Source: Kibdelosporangium sp. MJ126-NF4 (GTDB taxonomy: Bacteria > Actinomycetota > Actinomycetes > Mycobacteriales > Pseudonocardiaceae). From it: a stretch of DNA of 64,000 nucleotides. A model generated the notes under the pieces. The model was given only the letters and a program-made list of their open reading frames with translations. It was not told the origin of the DNA and did not search any database. The translations under genes were made by a program, and so were the position numbers. The DNA lies in assembly GCF_000826545.1 (NCBI RefSeq), contig NZ_CDME01000002.1, positions 558,001 through 622,000 of the forward strand, read 5' to 3'. This document shows, piece after piece, positions 18,761-28,327 of this stretch (its first letter is position 1; each line of letters begins with the position of its first letter).

Positions 18761-19203
18761 GCCCTGTTCTCCCGCGTCGCTGGAGTGACATGGCTCAGGA
18801 TGCGGTCGGCCACGCGCGTGAACGCGGCGAGGTCGGCCGCAGGCAGATCGCCGAGGATGGTGCGAGCGGAGTCATGGCGTTGGCGGGTCATCCAGCGCGC
18901 GGTCTCGGCGCCCTGCTCGGTCAGCACGACATTGATCGCGCGGCGGTCGTCGGGGTGCGGCGTGCGTTGCACAAGTCCGTCGTGCTGCAAGGTATCGATC
19001 AGTCCCGTGACGTGCCGGGGGCTGCATCCCAGTGCCTGCGCCAGGTCACGTTGCACCAGCGCGCCATCGCGGGCAAGCAGGTAGATCACCTCGGCGCGGC
19101 GCTCGGTCAGCCCGCGTTCGGTCAGCGCCTGGCGCATCGCATCGGACAAGCGCGCGGCCAGCTCGAATGCCTTGTCGAAGGCGTCGATCGATTCGCCATC
19201 CAC
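18757..19203 (-). CDS. MarR-family transcriptional regulator
   Basis: 148 residues with the winged helix-turn-helix: RDGALVQRDLAQALGCSPRH, then VTGLIDTLQHDGLV and the wing RTPHPDDRRAINVVLTEQG. The GTG start at 19203 has GAGGGGG five bases ahead; a longer reading would run through the operator palindrome. Likely an autorepressor of the regulator-monooxygenase operon, released by a small aromatic or oxidant ligand as is common for MarR proteins. Confidence 0.9.
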   Translation of the reverse strand: MDGESIDAFDKAFELAARLSDAMRQALTERGLTERRAEVIYLLARDGALVQRDLAQALGCSPRHVTGLIDTLQHDGLVQRTPHPDDRRAINVVLTEQGAETARWMTRQRHDSARTILGDLPAADLAAFTRVADRILSHVTPATRENRA

Positions 19204-19238
19204 CGGTCCCCCTCTACTCACTCGTGCACATGGTACAT

Positions 19239-19255
19239 AGTGAAGTAGCTTCACT
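19239..19255. promoter_or_regulatory. Probable MarR operator palindrome
   Basis: AGTGAAGTAGCTTCACT is a perfect 7-3-7 inverted repeat, 36 bases upstream of the MarR start and next to TGGTACATA, a plausible -10-like stretch. Size and place are typical for MarR autoregulation. Confidence 0.75.
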
Positions 19256-19276
19256 AAAAGACCGGGGCCGCTTGGC

Positions 19277-20104
19277 TTATCCGGTGTGCCCTTGCCAGTT
19301 GAGGGTCAGTAGGTCGCGACCGGATGAGCCCAGGTCCGGTGGGTGGTCTGGGCTGTGCCCCAGTTCGCGCAGCGCGCGGTCGACCTCGGTGTCGGCTTCG
19401 GCGGGCAGGCACAGTCGGGTTCGGGTGACTTCGACCAGTTCGGTGAAGGTGGCGTACTCGGCTTCCGGTGGGCGCCGCCATGCGGTCACCTCGGGGTGCA
19501 CGCCGAGTTCGGCCAGGGCCTCGATCAGGTCTTCGGCGGTGGGGCCGTGGGGGCGTTGGATGCCGTGGAACCGTTGCCACAGCGGGTTGAGGTCGGTCAG
19601 CGGATGGCGTGCGGCCACTTCGGCGATCACGGTGCGGCGGGCGTGTGATCCCAGTGCCGCGACGAACGGCCGGAGGTTGCCCACGTTGTAGAACACGTTG
19701 CCGCACACGACGATGTCCGCGATCGGTGTCCGGTCGGCCACTTGTGGCCACAGGCCCTCGTGCCGGTCCACTGGCACGCCGAGCCGGTGCGCCCGCTGTG
19801 CGCAGGAATCCAGTAGCGCGGTGTCGGCGTCCACCAGCGTTAGGTGCCGGACCCGGCCCGCGGCGGCCAGCGGCAGGCTGGTCGCTCCGGCCGCGGCGCC
19901 GACGTCCAGTACGGTGCCGGGTTCGGTCAACGCGTCCAGGCCCTGTTGGTAGGTCGCGCCGATCGGGTGTGCCAGTTGCGCGGCGGCGCGGCGGACGAAC
20001 ACTTGCCGGGGCAGCACCCACGGTGAACGTGGTGCCCGGTCGAGTATGTGTTGCGGGATCTCCCATTGCGCCAACGCCAACTGCCACCGCTCCACCGCGT
20101 TCAC
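19277..20104 (-). CDS. Class I SAM-dependent methyltransferase
   Basis: 275 residues. Motif I is VLDVGAAAGATSLPLA near residue 65, with acidic motif II TLVDAD. VVCGNVFYNVGNL stands where motif IV is expected. The N-terminal helical part and C-terminal half give no further specificity. It lies directly downstream of a decayed cysteine desulfurase (4-base overlap with that remnant's stop), so it may once have belonged to a sulfur-related operon. Substrate unknown. Confidence 0.82.
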   Translation of the reverse strand: MNAVERWQLALAQWEIPQHILDRAPRSPWVLPRQVFVRRAAAQLAHPIGATYQQGLDALTEPGTVLDVGAAAGATSLPLAAAGRVRHLTLVDADTALLDSCAQRAHRLGVPVDRHEGLWPQVADRTPIADIVVCGNVFYNVGNLRPFVAALGSHARRTVIAEVAARHPLTDLNPLWQRFHGIQRPHGPTAEDLIEALAELGVHPEVTAWRRPPEAEYATFTELVEVTRTRLCLPAEADTEVDRALRELGHSPDHPPDLGSSGRDLLTLNWQGHTG

Positions 20105-20547
20105 GTCTGCTCCTCGATCGCCTTTGCCAGCAGGGCCACCGTACGGTCGATGTCCTCACCTGTGGTCCAGCGTCCTGGTGAGAGCCGGATCGCCGACTGG
20201 CACCGGTCATGGTCCAGGCCCATTGCTGCCAGTACCGGGGAGGGCTGGTGGTCGTCTTCGTGGCAGGCCGAGCCGGTCGATGCGGCGATCTCGGGAACGG
20301 CCGCCAACACCTCGTGCCCGAGCACGCCCCGGATGCTGATGTTGAGGGTATTGGGCAGCCGAGCGTGGACCGGTCCGTTGAGCGGGACCCGGTCGGGCAG
20401 CGCCTTGGTCAGACCCGAGTGCAGGCGGTCGCGCAGTTGCCGTAGCAGTTCGTGTTCACCGGCGGCGATGTCCTCGACGGCCAGGGCGACGTTCTCCGTC
20501 CCGGCCCACAGGCCGTGTTCCTGCCCGCCCCGTCGGCCAGCCCCGGG
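20101..20547 (-). pseudogene. C-terminal remnant of a NifS-type cysteine desulfurase
   Basis: The open frame from about 20547 reads QEHGLWAGTENVALAVEDIA, then LPNTLNISIRG, STGSACHEDDHQPSPVL and IRLSPGRWTTGEDIDRTV. This is the C-terminal third of class V aminotransferases of the NifS type, including the catalytic-loop cysteine in GSACH. The PLP-lysine domain and the N-terminus are missing, and no start with a ribosome site is seen. It abuts another remnant upstream. Confidence 0.72.
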
Positions 20548-20554
20548 TGGCCGC

Positions 20555-20950
20555 TCACGCAGCCTGTCCCGTCGCCACGGGCAGCTCGGCCAGCCGCCAC
20601 TCCAGCATGCCCTGGTCCAGCCGCGCGGCTCGGCGGCCCCGCTCGGTGAGCAGACGCACCGCGTCGTAGGTCAGCACGCAGTACTCGTCACGGCAGTAGG
20701 CCACCACCGGCAGGTCGGGGGTAGCTCGGCGCGCCGGTCGGCCAGTTCACCGACCGGGATACAGACCCGCGCCAGGCACGTGCCCGGCCGCGTACTCCTC
20801 GGCGGGCCGCACGTCCAGCACCACCACCTCTCCGGCCTGGACCCGCGCCAGCAGGTCCGCTGCCCGCTGGGCCAACGCCTCCACCGACCGTTCCCCCTGG
20901 GCGAGCAGTTCCAGGCGTTTGCCGCTGCCCAGCGCCTTGCCGCGCTCTCC
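20555..20950 (-). pseudogene. ArsR-rhodanese fusion gene with internal deletion and frameshift
   Basis: GKRLELLAQGERSVEALAQR is the start of an ArsR helix-turn-helix. It is joined directly to LLARVQAGEVVVLDVRPAEE and YAAGHVPGA, the start of the rhodanese domain, so the recognition helix and wing are deleted. Near 20760 the frame shifts and continues VGELADRRAELPPDLPVVAY and CRDEYC, the active-site cysteine region, down to a stop at 20555. The neighbouring NifS remnant fits a former sulfur-transfer locus. Confidence 0.6.
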
Positions 20951-21043
20951 ACATACAAGGCTGCCTGTCGAACTGGTGTGGGAACAGCGTCCACAAATGT
21001 CGCGCAGTTTGTGTCCAGGAAGCTGGACTTCCCTCCGCATTCG

Positions 21044-21079
21044 ACCTTCGGTCTCGGCTGGAAGTCCAGCTGAGACCGA
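21044..21079 (-). terminator. Hairpin after the PEP synthase gene
   Basis: A 17-bp stem (21044-21060 with 21063-21079, one G-T pair) begins 18 bases after the ppsA stop. There is no T run, as is usual for actinomycete terminators. A second small hairpin (GTCCAG GAAG CTGGAC) lies at 21011-21026. Confidence 0.7.
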
Positions 21080-21096
21080 AGAGCTATCGACAACCT

Positions 21097-23343
21097 TCAG
21101 TGCGACAGAGCTGCTTTCAGCATGAGGCGGCGTTCGGCGGAGCCGATGATGGCGCGGGCGTGCGGGACAACATCCGGGTTGACTGAGACGGATGTGATCC
21201 CGGCCCGTACGAGGTGCTCGGCGAACTCCGGCCGGTTGGACGGGGCCTGTCCACACAGCGACGAGGTGATTCCGGCTTCCTCACAGGCCTTGATGATCCT
21301 GGCGATGGTGTCGAGCACGGCTGGGTCGGACTCGTCGAACAGTTCGGCGCACGGCGAGGAGTCGCGGTCGACGCCGAGCACGAGTTGGGTCAGGTCGTTG
21401 CTACCGATCGAGACGCCGTCGATGCCCATCGTGGCGTATTCGGGGATCCGGTAGACCACCGACGGGACCTCGGCCATTACCCAGCGAAGCAGGCCGCGCT
21501 GGCGGCCGAGCGGGCTGGCGTCGATCATCTCCAGGCACCGGGCCAGCTCCCACTTGGTGCGCACGAACGGGATCATGATGTGCAGGTTCGGCGTCTCCTC
21601 CCGCACGCGGGCCAGGGTCGTGAGCTCCAGGGCGAACAGTTCCGGTTCACGGACGTACCGGTAGCAGCCGCGGTAGCCGATCATCGGGTTGTTCTCCGGC
21701 GGTTCGAACTCGGCACCACCGATCAGATCGCGGAACTCGTTGGTGCGGAAGTCCATCGCCCGGTAGATCACCGGTCGTGGCATGAACGGCCGGGTGATCT
21801 TCAACAGCGATTCGGCCATTGCACTGATGAACTTCTCCGGGCCGCGGTCGGCCAGGAACCTGCGGGGGTGCATGCCCGCGAGCGCCTCGGTGAGCATGAA
21901 CTCCGCCCGCAGTAGGCCGACTCCGTCAACCGGGAGCGCGGCCGCGGCTTCCGCGTGGTCGACCATGGCGAGGTTGACGTAGAGCTTCGTCGCCAGTGGC
22001 TCGAATATCGGCATGGTGGGCGCGGCCGGTGTAGCCGTCGTCTTCGCCTGCTGGGGAGCACCTGCCAGGACACGACCTTCACGGCCGTCCACGGTCACCC
22101 GCTGGGCGTCTTTCAGCACGGTGGTGGCGTTGCGGGTGCCGACGATGGCGGGCACGCCCAGTTCGCGGGCGACGATCGCGGCGTGGCACGTCATGCCGCC
22201 TTCGTCGGTGACGACGGCGCCCGCTCGGCGCATGGTGGGCACCCAGTCGGGGTTGGTCATCGGCGCGACGAGCACGTCGCCGTCCTGCAGTTGCGCGCCG
22301 TCGGCGGGGGAGGACAGCACCCGGACCCGGCCGGTGGCGGTTCCCGGTGACGCGGCAAGGCCCTTGATCAGCACCGTGCCGTCCTCGGCATCGAGCGTGG
22401 TGATCGGCCGGGACTGCACGAGCCAGATCTTTCCGTCCACGATGGACCACTCGATGTCCTGTGGGACGCCGTAGTGCTGCTCGACCCGGTAGCCCAGCCG
22501 AGCGAGTTCACTGGCTTCCGCGTCGGTGAGCACCCGCCGGGTCGGTTCCTTGCCGGTGAGCTCCACCCGCAGATCCGCTCCGTCGCGGCCTCGGATGATC
22601 TTGTGTGTCTGGGTGCCCACTCGTGTCCGCACCACGGAGAAGTCCTTCTTGGACATGATGTAGGTGTCCGGTTCGACCGCGCCGCTGACCACCACCTCGC
22701 CGAGGCCGAACGCCGCCTCGACCACGATCCGGTCGCGGTCGCCGGTCGACGGGTCGGCGGTGAACATCACCCCGGAACGTTCGGAGTGCACCATCCGCTG
22801 CACCACCACGGCGATCGCGGGCTCCTCGGCCAGGCCGCGCTCGGCCCGGTAGGCCAGTGAGCGCTGGCCGAACAGCGAGGCCCAGCAGTCGACCAGGCGC
22901 TCGATCAGCTGTTCGGGGCCCGAGACGTTGGTGAAGGTCTCGTTCATTCCGGCGAACGATGCCCCGGCGGTGTCCTCGGATGTCGCCGACGACCGCACCG
23001 CGACCGAGACGTCGTCGCCGAGCCGCTGGTACTCCTCGATGACGGCGGTCCGCACGTCGGGGTGGACTCCGGCCTGTCGTACGAACGTCTGCAGGCGTTC
23101 GCTCGCTGCGGCCAGCTCGTCGGGCTGTTCGGCGTGCGGGAGCGCGGCTCGGACAGTCGTGTCGATCTCGGCGCGGATGCCGTTCTGGCCCATGGAGGTC
23201 AGGTAGGCGTCGGCTGCGACGACGAATCCGGTCGGCACCGGCAGCCCCGCCGCGGTGAGCTCGCCGAGGTTGGCTCCCTTGCCACCGGCTATGGGTGCGT
23301 CGTTTTTGCCGAGCGCCTCCAAGCCGAGCACGTACTTGGTCAT
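21097..23343 (-). CDS. ppsA: Phosphoenolpyruvate synthase
   Basis: Makes PEP from pyruvate and ATP (products AMP and Pi). 748 residues. The N-terminal ATP-grasp domain begins [20 protein letters not shown]. The mobile phosphohistidine domain has [18 protein letters not shown] with the catalytic His, and the C-terminal PEP/pyruvate TIM-barrel contains [14 protein letters not shown] with the general-acid Cys. The ATG at 23343 has AGGAG upstream and is one base after the nitroreductase stop (TGA-G-ATG), so the two are strictly coupled. With a hypoxic operator before the nitroreductase, this couples gluconeogenic entry to oxygen limitation. Confidence 0.94.
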   Translation of the reverse strand: MTKYVLGLEALGKNDAPIAGGKGANLGELTAAGLPVPTGFVVAADAYLTSMGQNGIRAEIDTTVRAALPHAEQPDELAAASERLQTFVRQAGVHPDVRTAVIEEYQRLGDDVSVAVRSSATSEDTAGASFAGMNETFTNVSGPEQLIERLVDCWASLFGQRSLAYRAERGLAEEPAIAVVVQRMVHSERSGVMFTADPSTGDRDRIVVEAAFGLGEVVVSGAVEPDTYIMSKKDFSVVRTRVGTQTHKIIRGRDGADLRVELTGKEPTRRVLTDAEASELARLGYRVEQHYGVPQDIEWSIVDGKIWLVQSRPITTLDAEDGTVLIKGLAASPGTATGRVRVLSSPADGAQLQDGDVLVAPMTNPDWVPTMRRAGAVVTDEGGMTCHAAIVARELGVPAIVGTRNATTVLKDAQRVTVDGREGRVLAGAPQQAKTTATPAAPTMPIFEPLATKLYVNLAMVDHAEAAAALPVDGVGLLRAEFMLTEALAGMHPRRFLADRGPEKFISAMAESLLKITRPFMPRPVIYRAMDFRTNEFRDLIGGAEFEPPENNPMIGYRGCYRYVREPELFALELTTLARVREETPNLHIMIPFVRTKWELARCLEMIDASPLGRQRGLLRWVMAEVPSVVYRIPEYATMGIDGVSIGSNDLTQLVLGVDRDSSPCAELFDESDPAVLDTIARIIKACEEAGITSSLCGQAPSNRPEFAEHLVRAGITSVSVNPDVVPHARAIIGSAERRLMLKAALSH

Positions 23344-23344
23344 C

Positions 23345-24343
23345 TCATCTCCTGGGTAGGTGGTCGAAGATCTCGGCGACCGGGCGGCGTGCCGTGGCCA
23401 GCAGAGGGTCGGCGTTGATGTGTCCCCAGCCGATTCGAAGCACGAGCTGGGGGAACGTGGTGTCGTCCAGCAACTGCACCTTGAGCTCCTCGCGCACGCT
23501 GGGCACCTCAAGCGGTTGGCTCAACGGGCAGGTGGCCAGCCCGAACGAGGTGGCCCACAGCAGGACGGCGCTGGCGGCCTCTCCGGCGTGCAGCCGGGAC
23601 ACGACATCGTCCGAGTTCGTGCCCAGCACTACGAGTTCGCCCGCGTCCGGATCGGTGTACGACTCTCTCGGCTGCGCCAGACCGGCCGCGGCGAATCGAC
23701 GGATGGACAGGTCGCCGTAACCGTCGTAGACCAGTGGAGTCGCTGACGCGGGAACACCGTCGGTGGATCCGCCGAACCGCCCGCTCCATTCCAGAAGCTC
23801 GGCCATGTACTCCGGATCGGCCCCTTGCAGGCGGTCAGCCTCGGCGATCGCGGAAACCAGACGGAATCGCGTCGCGGGATCGGTGGCGGCGCGCAGCACG
23901 GCGCCTTGCTCGAACGCGAACTCGCCGAGCTGGTCGAGCAAAGCTCCCGGAACCGGCCATGAACTGTAGAGCCGCCGGTCCGTCCGACGCCGTGGAATCG
24001 CCGCTGCGACCGGGATGTCCTCGTCGGTCGGTTGACGCTCGAACAGCTCCACCGACGCGAGATGGTCCGGATCACCGGGATTGGGCACGTGGTGCACCAC
24101 AGTGCCCCATCCCAGCGCGGCCAATGCCGTGCGCAGGTGGTGCAGGGACGCGCCGCAGCTGACGATCAGGTCGCGGCCGTCCGGGTCGGTCGCCTTCAGG
24201 TGACGAGACCAGTCGGCGTACAGGTGCAGTGAGCTGTCACCCACGCGCCATCGCCAAGGTTGGGAGTTGTGCACGGACGGTGCACGGATCGCCAACGCGA
24301 TCGCGGACCGCACGGTCTTTTCGTCTGGCAGGCCGTGCCTCAT
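23345..24343 (-). CDS. Acg-family nitroreductase-like flavoprotein 2
   Basis: 332 residues: [15 protein letters not shown] at the N-terminus, [19 protein letters not shown], the marker PRRRTDRR, and the C-terminal RIGWG. A paralogue of the protein at 5238. It is the leading gene of the two-gene operon with PEP synthase, and a perfect consensus box lies 64 bases upstream of its ATG. As with Acg proteins generally, whether it is an enzyme or a flavin-storage protein is open. Confidence 0.88.
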   Translation of the reverse strand: MRHGLPDEKTVRSAIALAIRAPSVHNSQPWRWRVGDSSLHLYADWSRHLKATDPDGRDLIVSCGASLHHLRTALAALGWGTVVHHVPNPGDPDHLASVELFERQPTDEDIPVAAAIPRRRTDRRLYSSWPVPGALLDQLGEFAFEQGAVLRAATDPATRFRLVSAIAEADRLQGADPEYMAELLEWSGRFGGSTDGVPASATPLVYDGYGDLSIRRFAAAGLAQPRESYTDPDAGELVVLGTNSDDVVSRLHAGEAASAVLLWATSFGLATCPLSQPLEVPSVREELKVQLLDDTTFPQLVLRIGWGHINADPLLATARRPVAEIFDHLPRR

Positions 24344-24406
24344 GCTCTGTCACCTCCGGTTGACTTCACTGCCCGCACAGTCGCACGCCGAAGCCGTTGC
24401 GGGCTT

Positions 24407-24420
24407 GGGCCGGAAGTCCC
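24407..24420. promoter_or_regulatory. DosR/DevR-like box (GGGCCGGAAGTCCC)
   Basis: Read on the minus strand it is GGGACTTCCGGCCC, a near-consensus copy. It lies 64 bases before the nitroreductase-ppsA operon. Confidence 0.7.
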
Positions 24421-24569
24421 ACCACGACCCGGTCGGTGTGCTCTGCCTGCCGAACACGGTCGAGTCCTCTTGTGTCTGAATCGGCGTCGACAGATGCGCA
24501 AGATCGCCGAGGAGAAGCTTTCAAGCACCGTGCGCCTGGCGGTCGTGGGACGCGCGGAAGTACCGACGA

Positions 24570-24899
24570 TTGTGGAACGAATCACCGAAGGCGCTCCGGC
24601 GACGGCTCTTGTCGAAGCGGCTCGCTGGGGAAGGCCTTGCGGCGGATCTGTACCGGGTCAGGTCGAAAGGCCCTGTCCGTCAGTGGCACTGGGCCCTGAA
24701 CCGCCGGGCCGTAGGCGTGCTCTGGGCGGACCCGAGCGCGGTGACGGTGACGGTCAGCCGCGGCGTGGTGACGCTCATCGGCCAGTTGGCGCGGCGCAGT
24801 GAAGTGGAGATCGCCGGGCGGTTGACGCCAACTGTCCCCGGCGTGGTCGAGGTCCGCAACCGGCTGGACTACGCCTGGAGCGACCAAGCCCTGAACTAG
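24570..24899 (+). CDS. BON-domain protein, probably 3' remnant of a CBS-BON gene
   Basis: Residues 45-108 form a BON domain: LWADPSAVTVTVSRGVVTLI, GQLARRSEVEIAGRL, VPGVVEVRNRLDYAW. This matches the last third of the intact CBS-BON protein at 31150-31821. The expected CBS pair upstream is missing, and the first 40 residues are a basic stretch with no family resemblance. Only a TTG start without a good ribosome site is available. It may be expressed by read-through or be non-functional. Confidence 0.5.
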   Translation: MWNESPKALRRRLLSKRLAGEGLAADLYRVRSKGPVRQWHWALNRRAVGVLWADPSAVTVTVSRGVVTLIGQLARRSEVEIAGRLTPTVPGVVEVRNRLDYAWSDQALN

Positions 24900-24910
24900 A
24901 GGAGAACATC

Positions 24911-25111
24911 ATGCATGCCAACGTCGGTGACTGGGTCGTCATCAAGGGCACCAGGCTGGACGACCCGTACCGCAAGGGCGAGATCGTGGAGTTGAAGCAC
25001 TCCGACGGCAGGCCGCCGTTCCACGTGCACTGGCTGGACACCGACCGGGTCACCCTGGTGTTTCCCGGGCCCGACGCGCACATCGAGCACCGGACTGTCG
25101 AGCCGGTCTAG
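24911..25111 (+). CDS. DUF1918 small protein
   Basis: 66 residues: VGDWVVIKGTRLDDPYRKGE, then HSDGRPPFHVHWLD and FPGPDAHIEH. DUF1918 is an SH3-like actinobacterial family of unknown role, often found next to stress genes. GAGGAG lies seven bases before the ATG. The TAG stop is the CTAG at the end of the adjacent mobile element, so the original C-terminus may have differed slightly. Confidence 0.85.
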   Translation: MHANVGDWVVIKGTRLDDPYRKGEIVELKHSDGRPPFHVHWLDTDRVTLVFPGPDAHIEHRTVEPV

Positions 25112-25303
25112 GCCGCGTCTCAAAGCCCCCGTCCGCGATAGCCGGGCCGGATGCGGTCCCTGACGCCACCGCCGGATCGCCCAAAGACAACCAGTATGCG
25201 CGGCATTCCGGCGGCGACGCCAGGAACCGCCCCACTGAAGCCCGACTTCGGCCTCCGGCCGGGGCAGGCTCTCATCGAACGGGGACTTCGAGACACGACC
25301 TAG
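25108..25303. mobile_element. MITE-like element, 24-bp inverted repeats, CTAG ends
   Basis: The left end (25108-25131, CTAGGCCGCGTCTCAAAG...) and right end (25280-25303, ...CTTCGAGACACGACCTAG) are inverted repeats, 20 of 24 bases matching, around a 148-base core with no ORF. CTAG at both tips fits the target preference of the IS427 group of the IS5 family, so this is probably a non-autonomous derivative. It sits exactly between two convergent genes; its tips provide the TAG stop of both DUF1918 (25109-25111) and the kinase fusion (25302-25300). The fold-back could also terminate transcription from both sides. Confidence 0.65.
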
Positions 25304-26754
25304 TCGAGTGCGGCGATGGCGTCGGCGAGTGATTCGCCGACGTCTGTCGTCGTGTTCACGACATACGAGTCCGGCCACTCGTCAGCGTCGACGCGCATCC
25401 GCGAAGCTATCTCCGGATCAGCGTCGGACGCGGACCCGTGCCTGTTCCGGATCCTTTCTGAGGCAACGGCCACAGGCGCGTCACAGCGCAGCAACGCGAT
25501 TGGGCTGTGTATTCGTGCGGCCACCTGCGCCGCGCGGACGCGGTGGGCGGCGTTGGCCCATGACGCGTCGATGACAACAGTTTCTCCAAGGCCCAGCAGC
25601 AATTCGGCCCTGCGGAGCAGTTCGGTGTAGGTGCGTTCGGTGTGCTCTGGGGAATAGATGCCGTGGTGGTAGGCGGACCTGGCATCGTCCATAGGGGACA
25701 GTCCGGCGAGTTCCTTGCGGACCTTGTCCGCGGTCAGCAGGACCGCTCCGAGGTGGTCGGCCATGGCCTCGGCCAGTGTCGACTTTCCGGTGCCAGGCAG
25801 GCCACCGACCAGCACAAGTCGAACCCGGCCGGATCGTAGATGCCGCAACGCGATGTCGGCGTACTGCCGCACCTGGTCCGCTGCGGATTCGTCACCCTGG
25901 TCGCGGCGCAGGCACGCGACCTTGACTCGGACGAACGCCCGGTACGCCACATAGTGGTGCAGCAACGAGACCGGCGCCGGATCACCGGTGAATTCGAGGT
26001 AGTCGCTCATGAACTGCGACGCGAGGTCCGTCGCGCCCAGTCGTTCGAGGTCCATCGCCAGGAAGGCCGCGTCGTCCAGCGCGTCCAGCCAGCGCAGGCG
26101 GTCGTCGAACTCAAGGCAGTCCAACACTCGTGGCCCGTCCGCAAGGCAGAAGATGTCATCGGCGAGTAGGTCACCGTGCCCGTCGACGATTCTCCTCTCG
26201 GCGATCCGCTTGTCGAACAACGGTTCTCGGCCTGCCAGGAACTCGACGGTCAGCCGTTCGATCTCGGCGATCGGCCCGCTGCCGACAATCCGCCTGGCTG
26301 AGGGGCGTGCCTGGGTGAAACTGGCCTGCCAGCGATCCAGGATCGCGTGCCGACTGCCTTCCGCGGCGATCTCGGGGTTCGTCGTGGCACCGGCGTGGAA
26401 CGCGGCGATCAGCCGGGCGAGTTGCCGCATCACGGCGTCCAACGGTTCTCCGTTGCCCACCAACGTGCTGAGCCTGCGCTCGTCGGGCATTCGCCGCATG
26501 ACGACCAGGTGGTCACAGGGAGCACCATCGGGACCGACGATGTCGGCCACGCCGAGGTACACGTCCGGCGCCAGTCTGCGGTTGAGCTCGACCTCACGCT
26601 GGCACGCGGCGAGCCGCGCTGCCCTGGTGGTGAAGTCCAGGAATCCCATGTCCACTGGCTTCTTGAGCTTGTAGGCACGGTCCGCGGTCAACAACACCAC
26701 GGCGATGTGCGTCTCCCGTTGCGTAAGCCAGCCTGTGTCAGTCACATCACGCAT
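25300..26754 (-). CDS. Phosphotransferase-AAA kinase fusion (Rv2004c-like)
   Basis: 484 residues. The N-terminal 320 resemble aminoglycoside-phosphotransferase-like folds: RIVDGHGDLLADDIFCLADG holds the catalytic HGD, and LDCLEFDDRLRW the metal-binding EFD. The C-terminal 160 form a P-loop kinase with LVLVGGLPGTGKSTLAEAMA and VVIDASWANAAHR. The fusion matches M. tuberculosis Rv2004c, a DosR-regulon protein of unknown substrate. A box lies 28 bases upstream of the ATG. The stop codon lies inside the end of a mobile element, so the last residue or two may be altered. Confidence 0.88.
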   Translation of the reverse strand: MRDVTDTGWLTQRETHIAVVLLTADRAYKLKKPVDMGFLDFTTRAARLAACQREVELNRRLAPDVYLGVADIVGPDGAPCDHLVVMRRMPDERRLSTLVGNGEPLDAVMRQLARLIAAFHAGATTNPEIAAEGSRHAILDRWQASFTQARPSARRIVGSGPIAEIERLTVEFLAGREPLFDKRIAERRIVDGHGDLLADDIFCLADGPRVLDCLEFDDRLRWLDALDDAAFLAMDLERLGATDLASQFMSDYLEFTGDPAPVSLLHHYVAYRAFVRVKVACLRRDQGDESAADQVRQYADIALRHLRSGRVRLVLVGGLPGTGKSTLAEAMADHLGAVLLTADKVRKELAGLSPMDDARSAYHHGIYSPEHTERTYTELLRRAELLLGLGETVVIDASWANAAHRVRAAQVAARIHSPIALLRCDAPVAVASERIRNRHGSASDADPEIASRMRVDADEWPDSYVVNTTTDVGESLADAIAALD

Positions 26755-26781
26755 GGTGCGCTTCGATGGCTGTGCCGGGTA

Positions 26782-26795
26782 GAGACTATTGGCCC
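26782..26795. promoter_or_regulatory. DosR/DevR-like box (GAGACTATTGGCCC)
   Basis: Lies 28 bases before the kinase-fusion start on the minus strand. One mismatch in the first half-site. Confidence 0.55.
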
Positions 26796-26914
26796 TGGTC
26801 GGTAAGGCCTGTCGACGGTGTCCACAAGAGACCTGTGGACCGCCGCCGTACTGGAGTCATGGGCGTACTGCGAGGAGGACTTCTCGGGATTCCGCAGTGG
26901 AGCGGTCGGTGATA

Positions 26915-26928
26915 GGGCCGATCGGCCC
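26915..26928. promoter_or_regulatory. Perfectly palindromic DosR/DevR-like box (GGGCCGATCGGCCC)
   Basis: The best symmetric copy: with flanks, AGGGCCGATCGGCCCT is a 16-base perfect palindrome. It lies 96 bases before the USP-CBS-USP operon. Confidence 0.75.
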
Positions 26929-27023
26929 TGGCCGGTCAGGCCGGTGGGCACTGCACGGCGCGGGGCTGTTCGCGGGACTGTTTCGGCAGCGACACCGGCC
27001 TGTCCGATCTTGGAGGATCCGCG

Positions 27024-27923
27024 ATGACCACCCTGTTTGAGCATCACCGGCCGATCGTCGTCGGTATCGACGGTTCGTCGGCGGCGCTGGCCGCGGCCCG
27101 TTGGGCGGCACGGGAAGCGTCGGCTCGCGGGCTGTCGCTGGCTTTGGTGCACCTGCAGCCCGACCCTAACGGCCGCTACCAGGACGAAAAGATCTCGGCG
27201 GCGATGCGGCCCGCTCTGCGTGAGCAGGCGGAGAAGTGGCTGCGCGCGGCGATCACGGTGGCCTGTGAGGAGGTGCCGGGCCTGAACCCGTCCATCGAAC
27301 TTCGGGACGCGGAGGTCGTCACGGCGCTGGTGGAGATGTCTGTCGATGCGGCCATGATCGTGCTCGGCGCGCGTGGCATCGGTGGGTTCACCGGGATGCT
27401 CGTGGGCTCGACCGCGAACTCCGTGGTGGCGGGCGCGGTTTGCCCCGTTGCGATCGTCCGCACACCACCACTGGGACAGCGGAAGACCGATGGTCCGGTC
27501 GTGGTCGGCGTGGACGGTTCGCGGGCCAGCGAGGCGGCGATCGAGTTCGCCTTCGAGGAAGCGTCGCTGCGCGGGTGCTCGTTGATCGCGGTGCACACGT
27601 GGACCGAGGTCTACCTCGACCCCGAGCTGAACGTGGATCGGATCGCGTTCGACACCACGGTCCTGCGGGAACGCGAGGAGGAGTTGCTCGCCCAACGACT
27701 GGCCGGGTGGCAGGAGAAGTACCCGAACGTCCCGGTGCGCCGAGTGGTCACCAAGGGCAGGCCGGTCCGGGTACTGCTGGACTACGACGACGAGGCCCAG
27801 TTGATCGTGGTCGGCAGTCGCGGTCTCGGTGGCTATCACGGCATGCTGCTCGGTTCGACGAGCCAGGCACTGATGCACTACACCCGGACGCCATTGGTGG
27901 TCGTCCGGCCGGAAGGCACGTGA
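27024..27923 (+). CDS. Universal stress protein, tandem USP domains
   Basis: 299 residues with two USP domains (IVVGIDGSSAA and VVVGVDGSRAS as starts; GARGIGGFTGMLVGS and GSRGLGGYHGMLLGS as nucleotide loops). GGAGGATCCGCG precedes the ATG. First gene of a three-gene operon with a CBS protein and another tandem USP; the next start overlaps its stop (TGATG). Closely similar in layout to M. tuberculosis Rv1996/Rv2005c. Confidence 0.92.
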   Translation: MTTLFEHHRPIVVGIDGSSAALAAARWAAREASARGLSLALVHLQPDPNGRYQDEKISAAMRPALREQAEKWLRAAITVACEEVPGLNPSIELRDAEVVTALVEMSVDAAMIVLGARGIGGFTGMLVGSTANSVVAGAVCPVAIVRTPPLGQRKTDGPVVVGVDGSRASEAAIEFAFEEASLRGCSLIAVHTWTEVYLDPELNVDRIAFDTTVLREREEELLAQRLAGWQEKYPNVPVRRVVTKGRPVRVLLDYDDEAQLIVVGSRGLGGYHGMLLGSTSQALMHYTRTPLVVVRPEGT

Positions 27924-28327
27924 TGACCAGTTCTGTCGGAGTGTCGCGCGCTGTGGAACTGGCCACGGCGCCGGTGATCTCGATCGACGACGAGACCGAT
28001 GCCTTGGCGGCGCTCAGAGCCATGCACACCAACCAGATCAGGCACCTGCCGGTGCTCAGCGCGGGTTCGTGTGTCGGGATCGTCAGCGAAACCGACCTGC
28101 TGACCGGACTGCTGACCCGTACTCGCGGGCCGTTGCCCACCTGCGGCGAGCTGTGCAGGCGTCCTGCGCCCAGCGTGGACGAGCGGGCGAGCAGGGCACA
28201 CGTGGCCAGGGTCATGCGGGAATCGGCGTCCGACGCCGTGGTCGTGTGGTCGGGCCGCCACGTCGTGGGTGTGCTGACCGCGGTGGACCTCGTCCGATCC
28301 CTCGTTCAAGAAGGAGAAACCCCATGA
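27923..28327 (+). CDS. CBS-pair protein
   Basis: 134 residues, two CBS motifs and nothing else: ATAPVISIDDETDALAALRA, IRHLPVLSAGSCVGIVSETD, then ARVMRESASDAVVVW and VVGVLTAVDLVRSL. CBS pairs usually sense adenosine nucleotides. The arrangement is similar to Hrp1 (Rv2626c), a DosR-regulon protein. Linked by TGATG to the USP before and by ATGA to the USP after it, which suggests the three act together, possibly as energy-charge sensors. Confidence 0.88.
   Translation: MTSSVGVSRAVELATAPVISIDDETDALAALRAMHTNQIRHLPVLSAGSCVGIVSETDLLTGLLTRTRGPLPTCGELCRRPAPSVDERASRAHVARVMRESASDAVVVWSGRHVVGVLTAVDLVRSLVQEGETP

Noticed and set aside
26941..27023. Second DosR-like box near GCGGGACTGTTTCGGCAG
   Set aside because: The half-sites do not keep the C5/G10 spacing, so it was left out of the site set.
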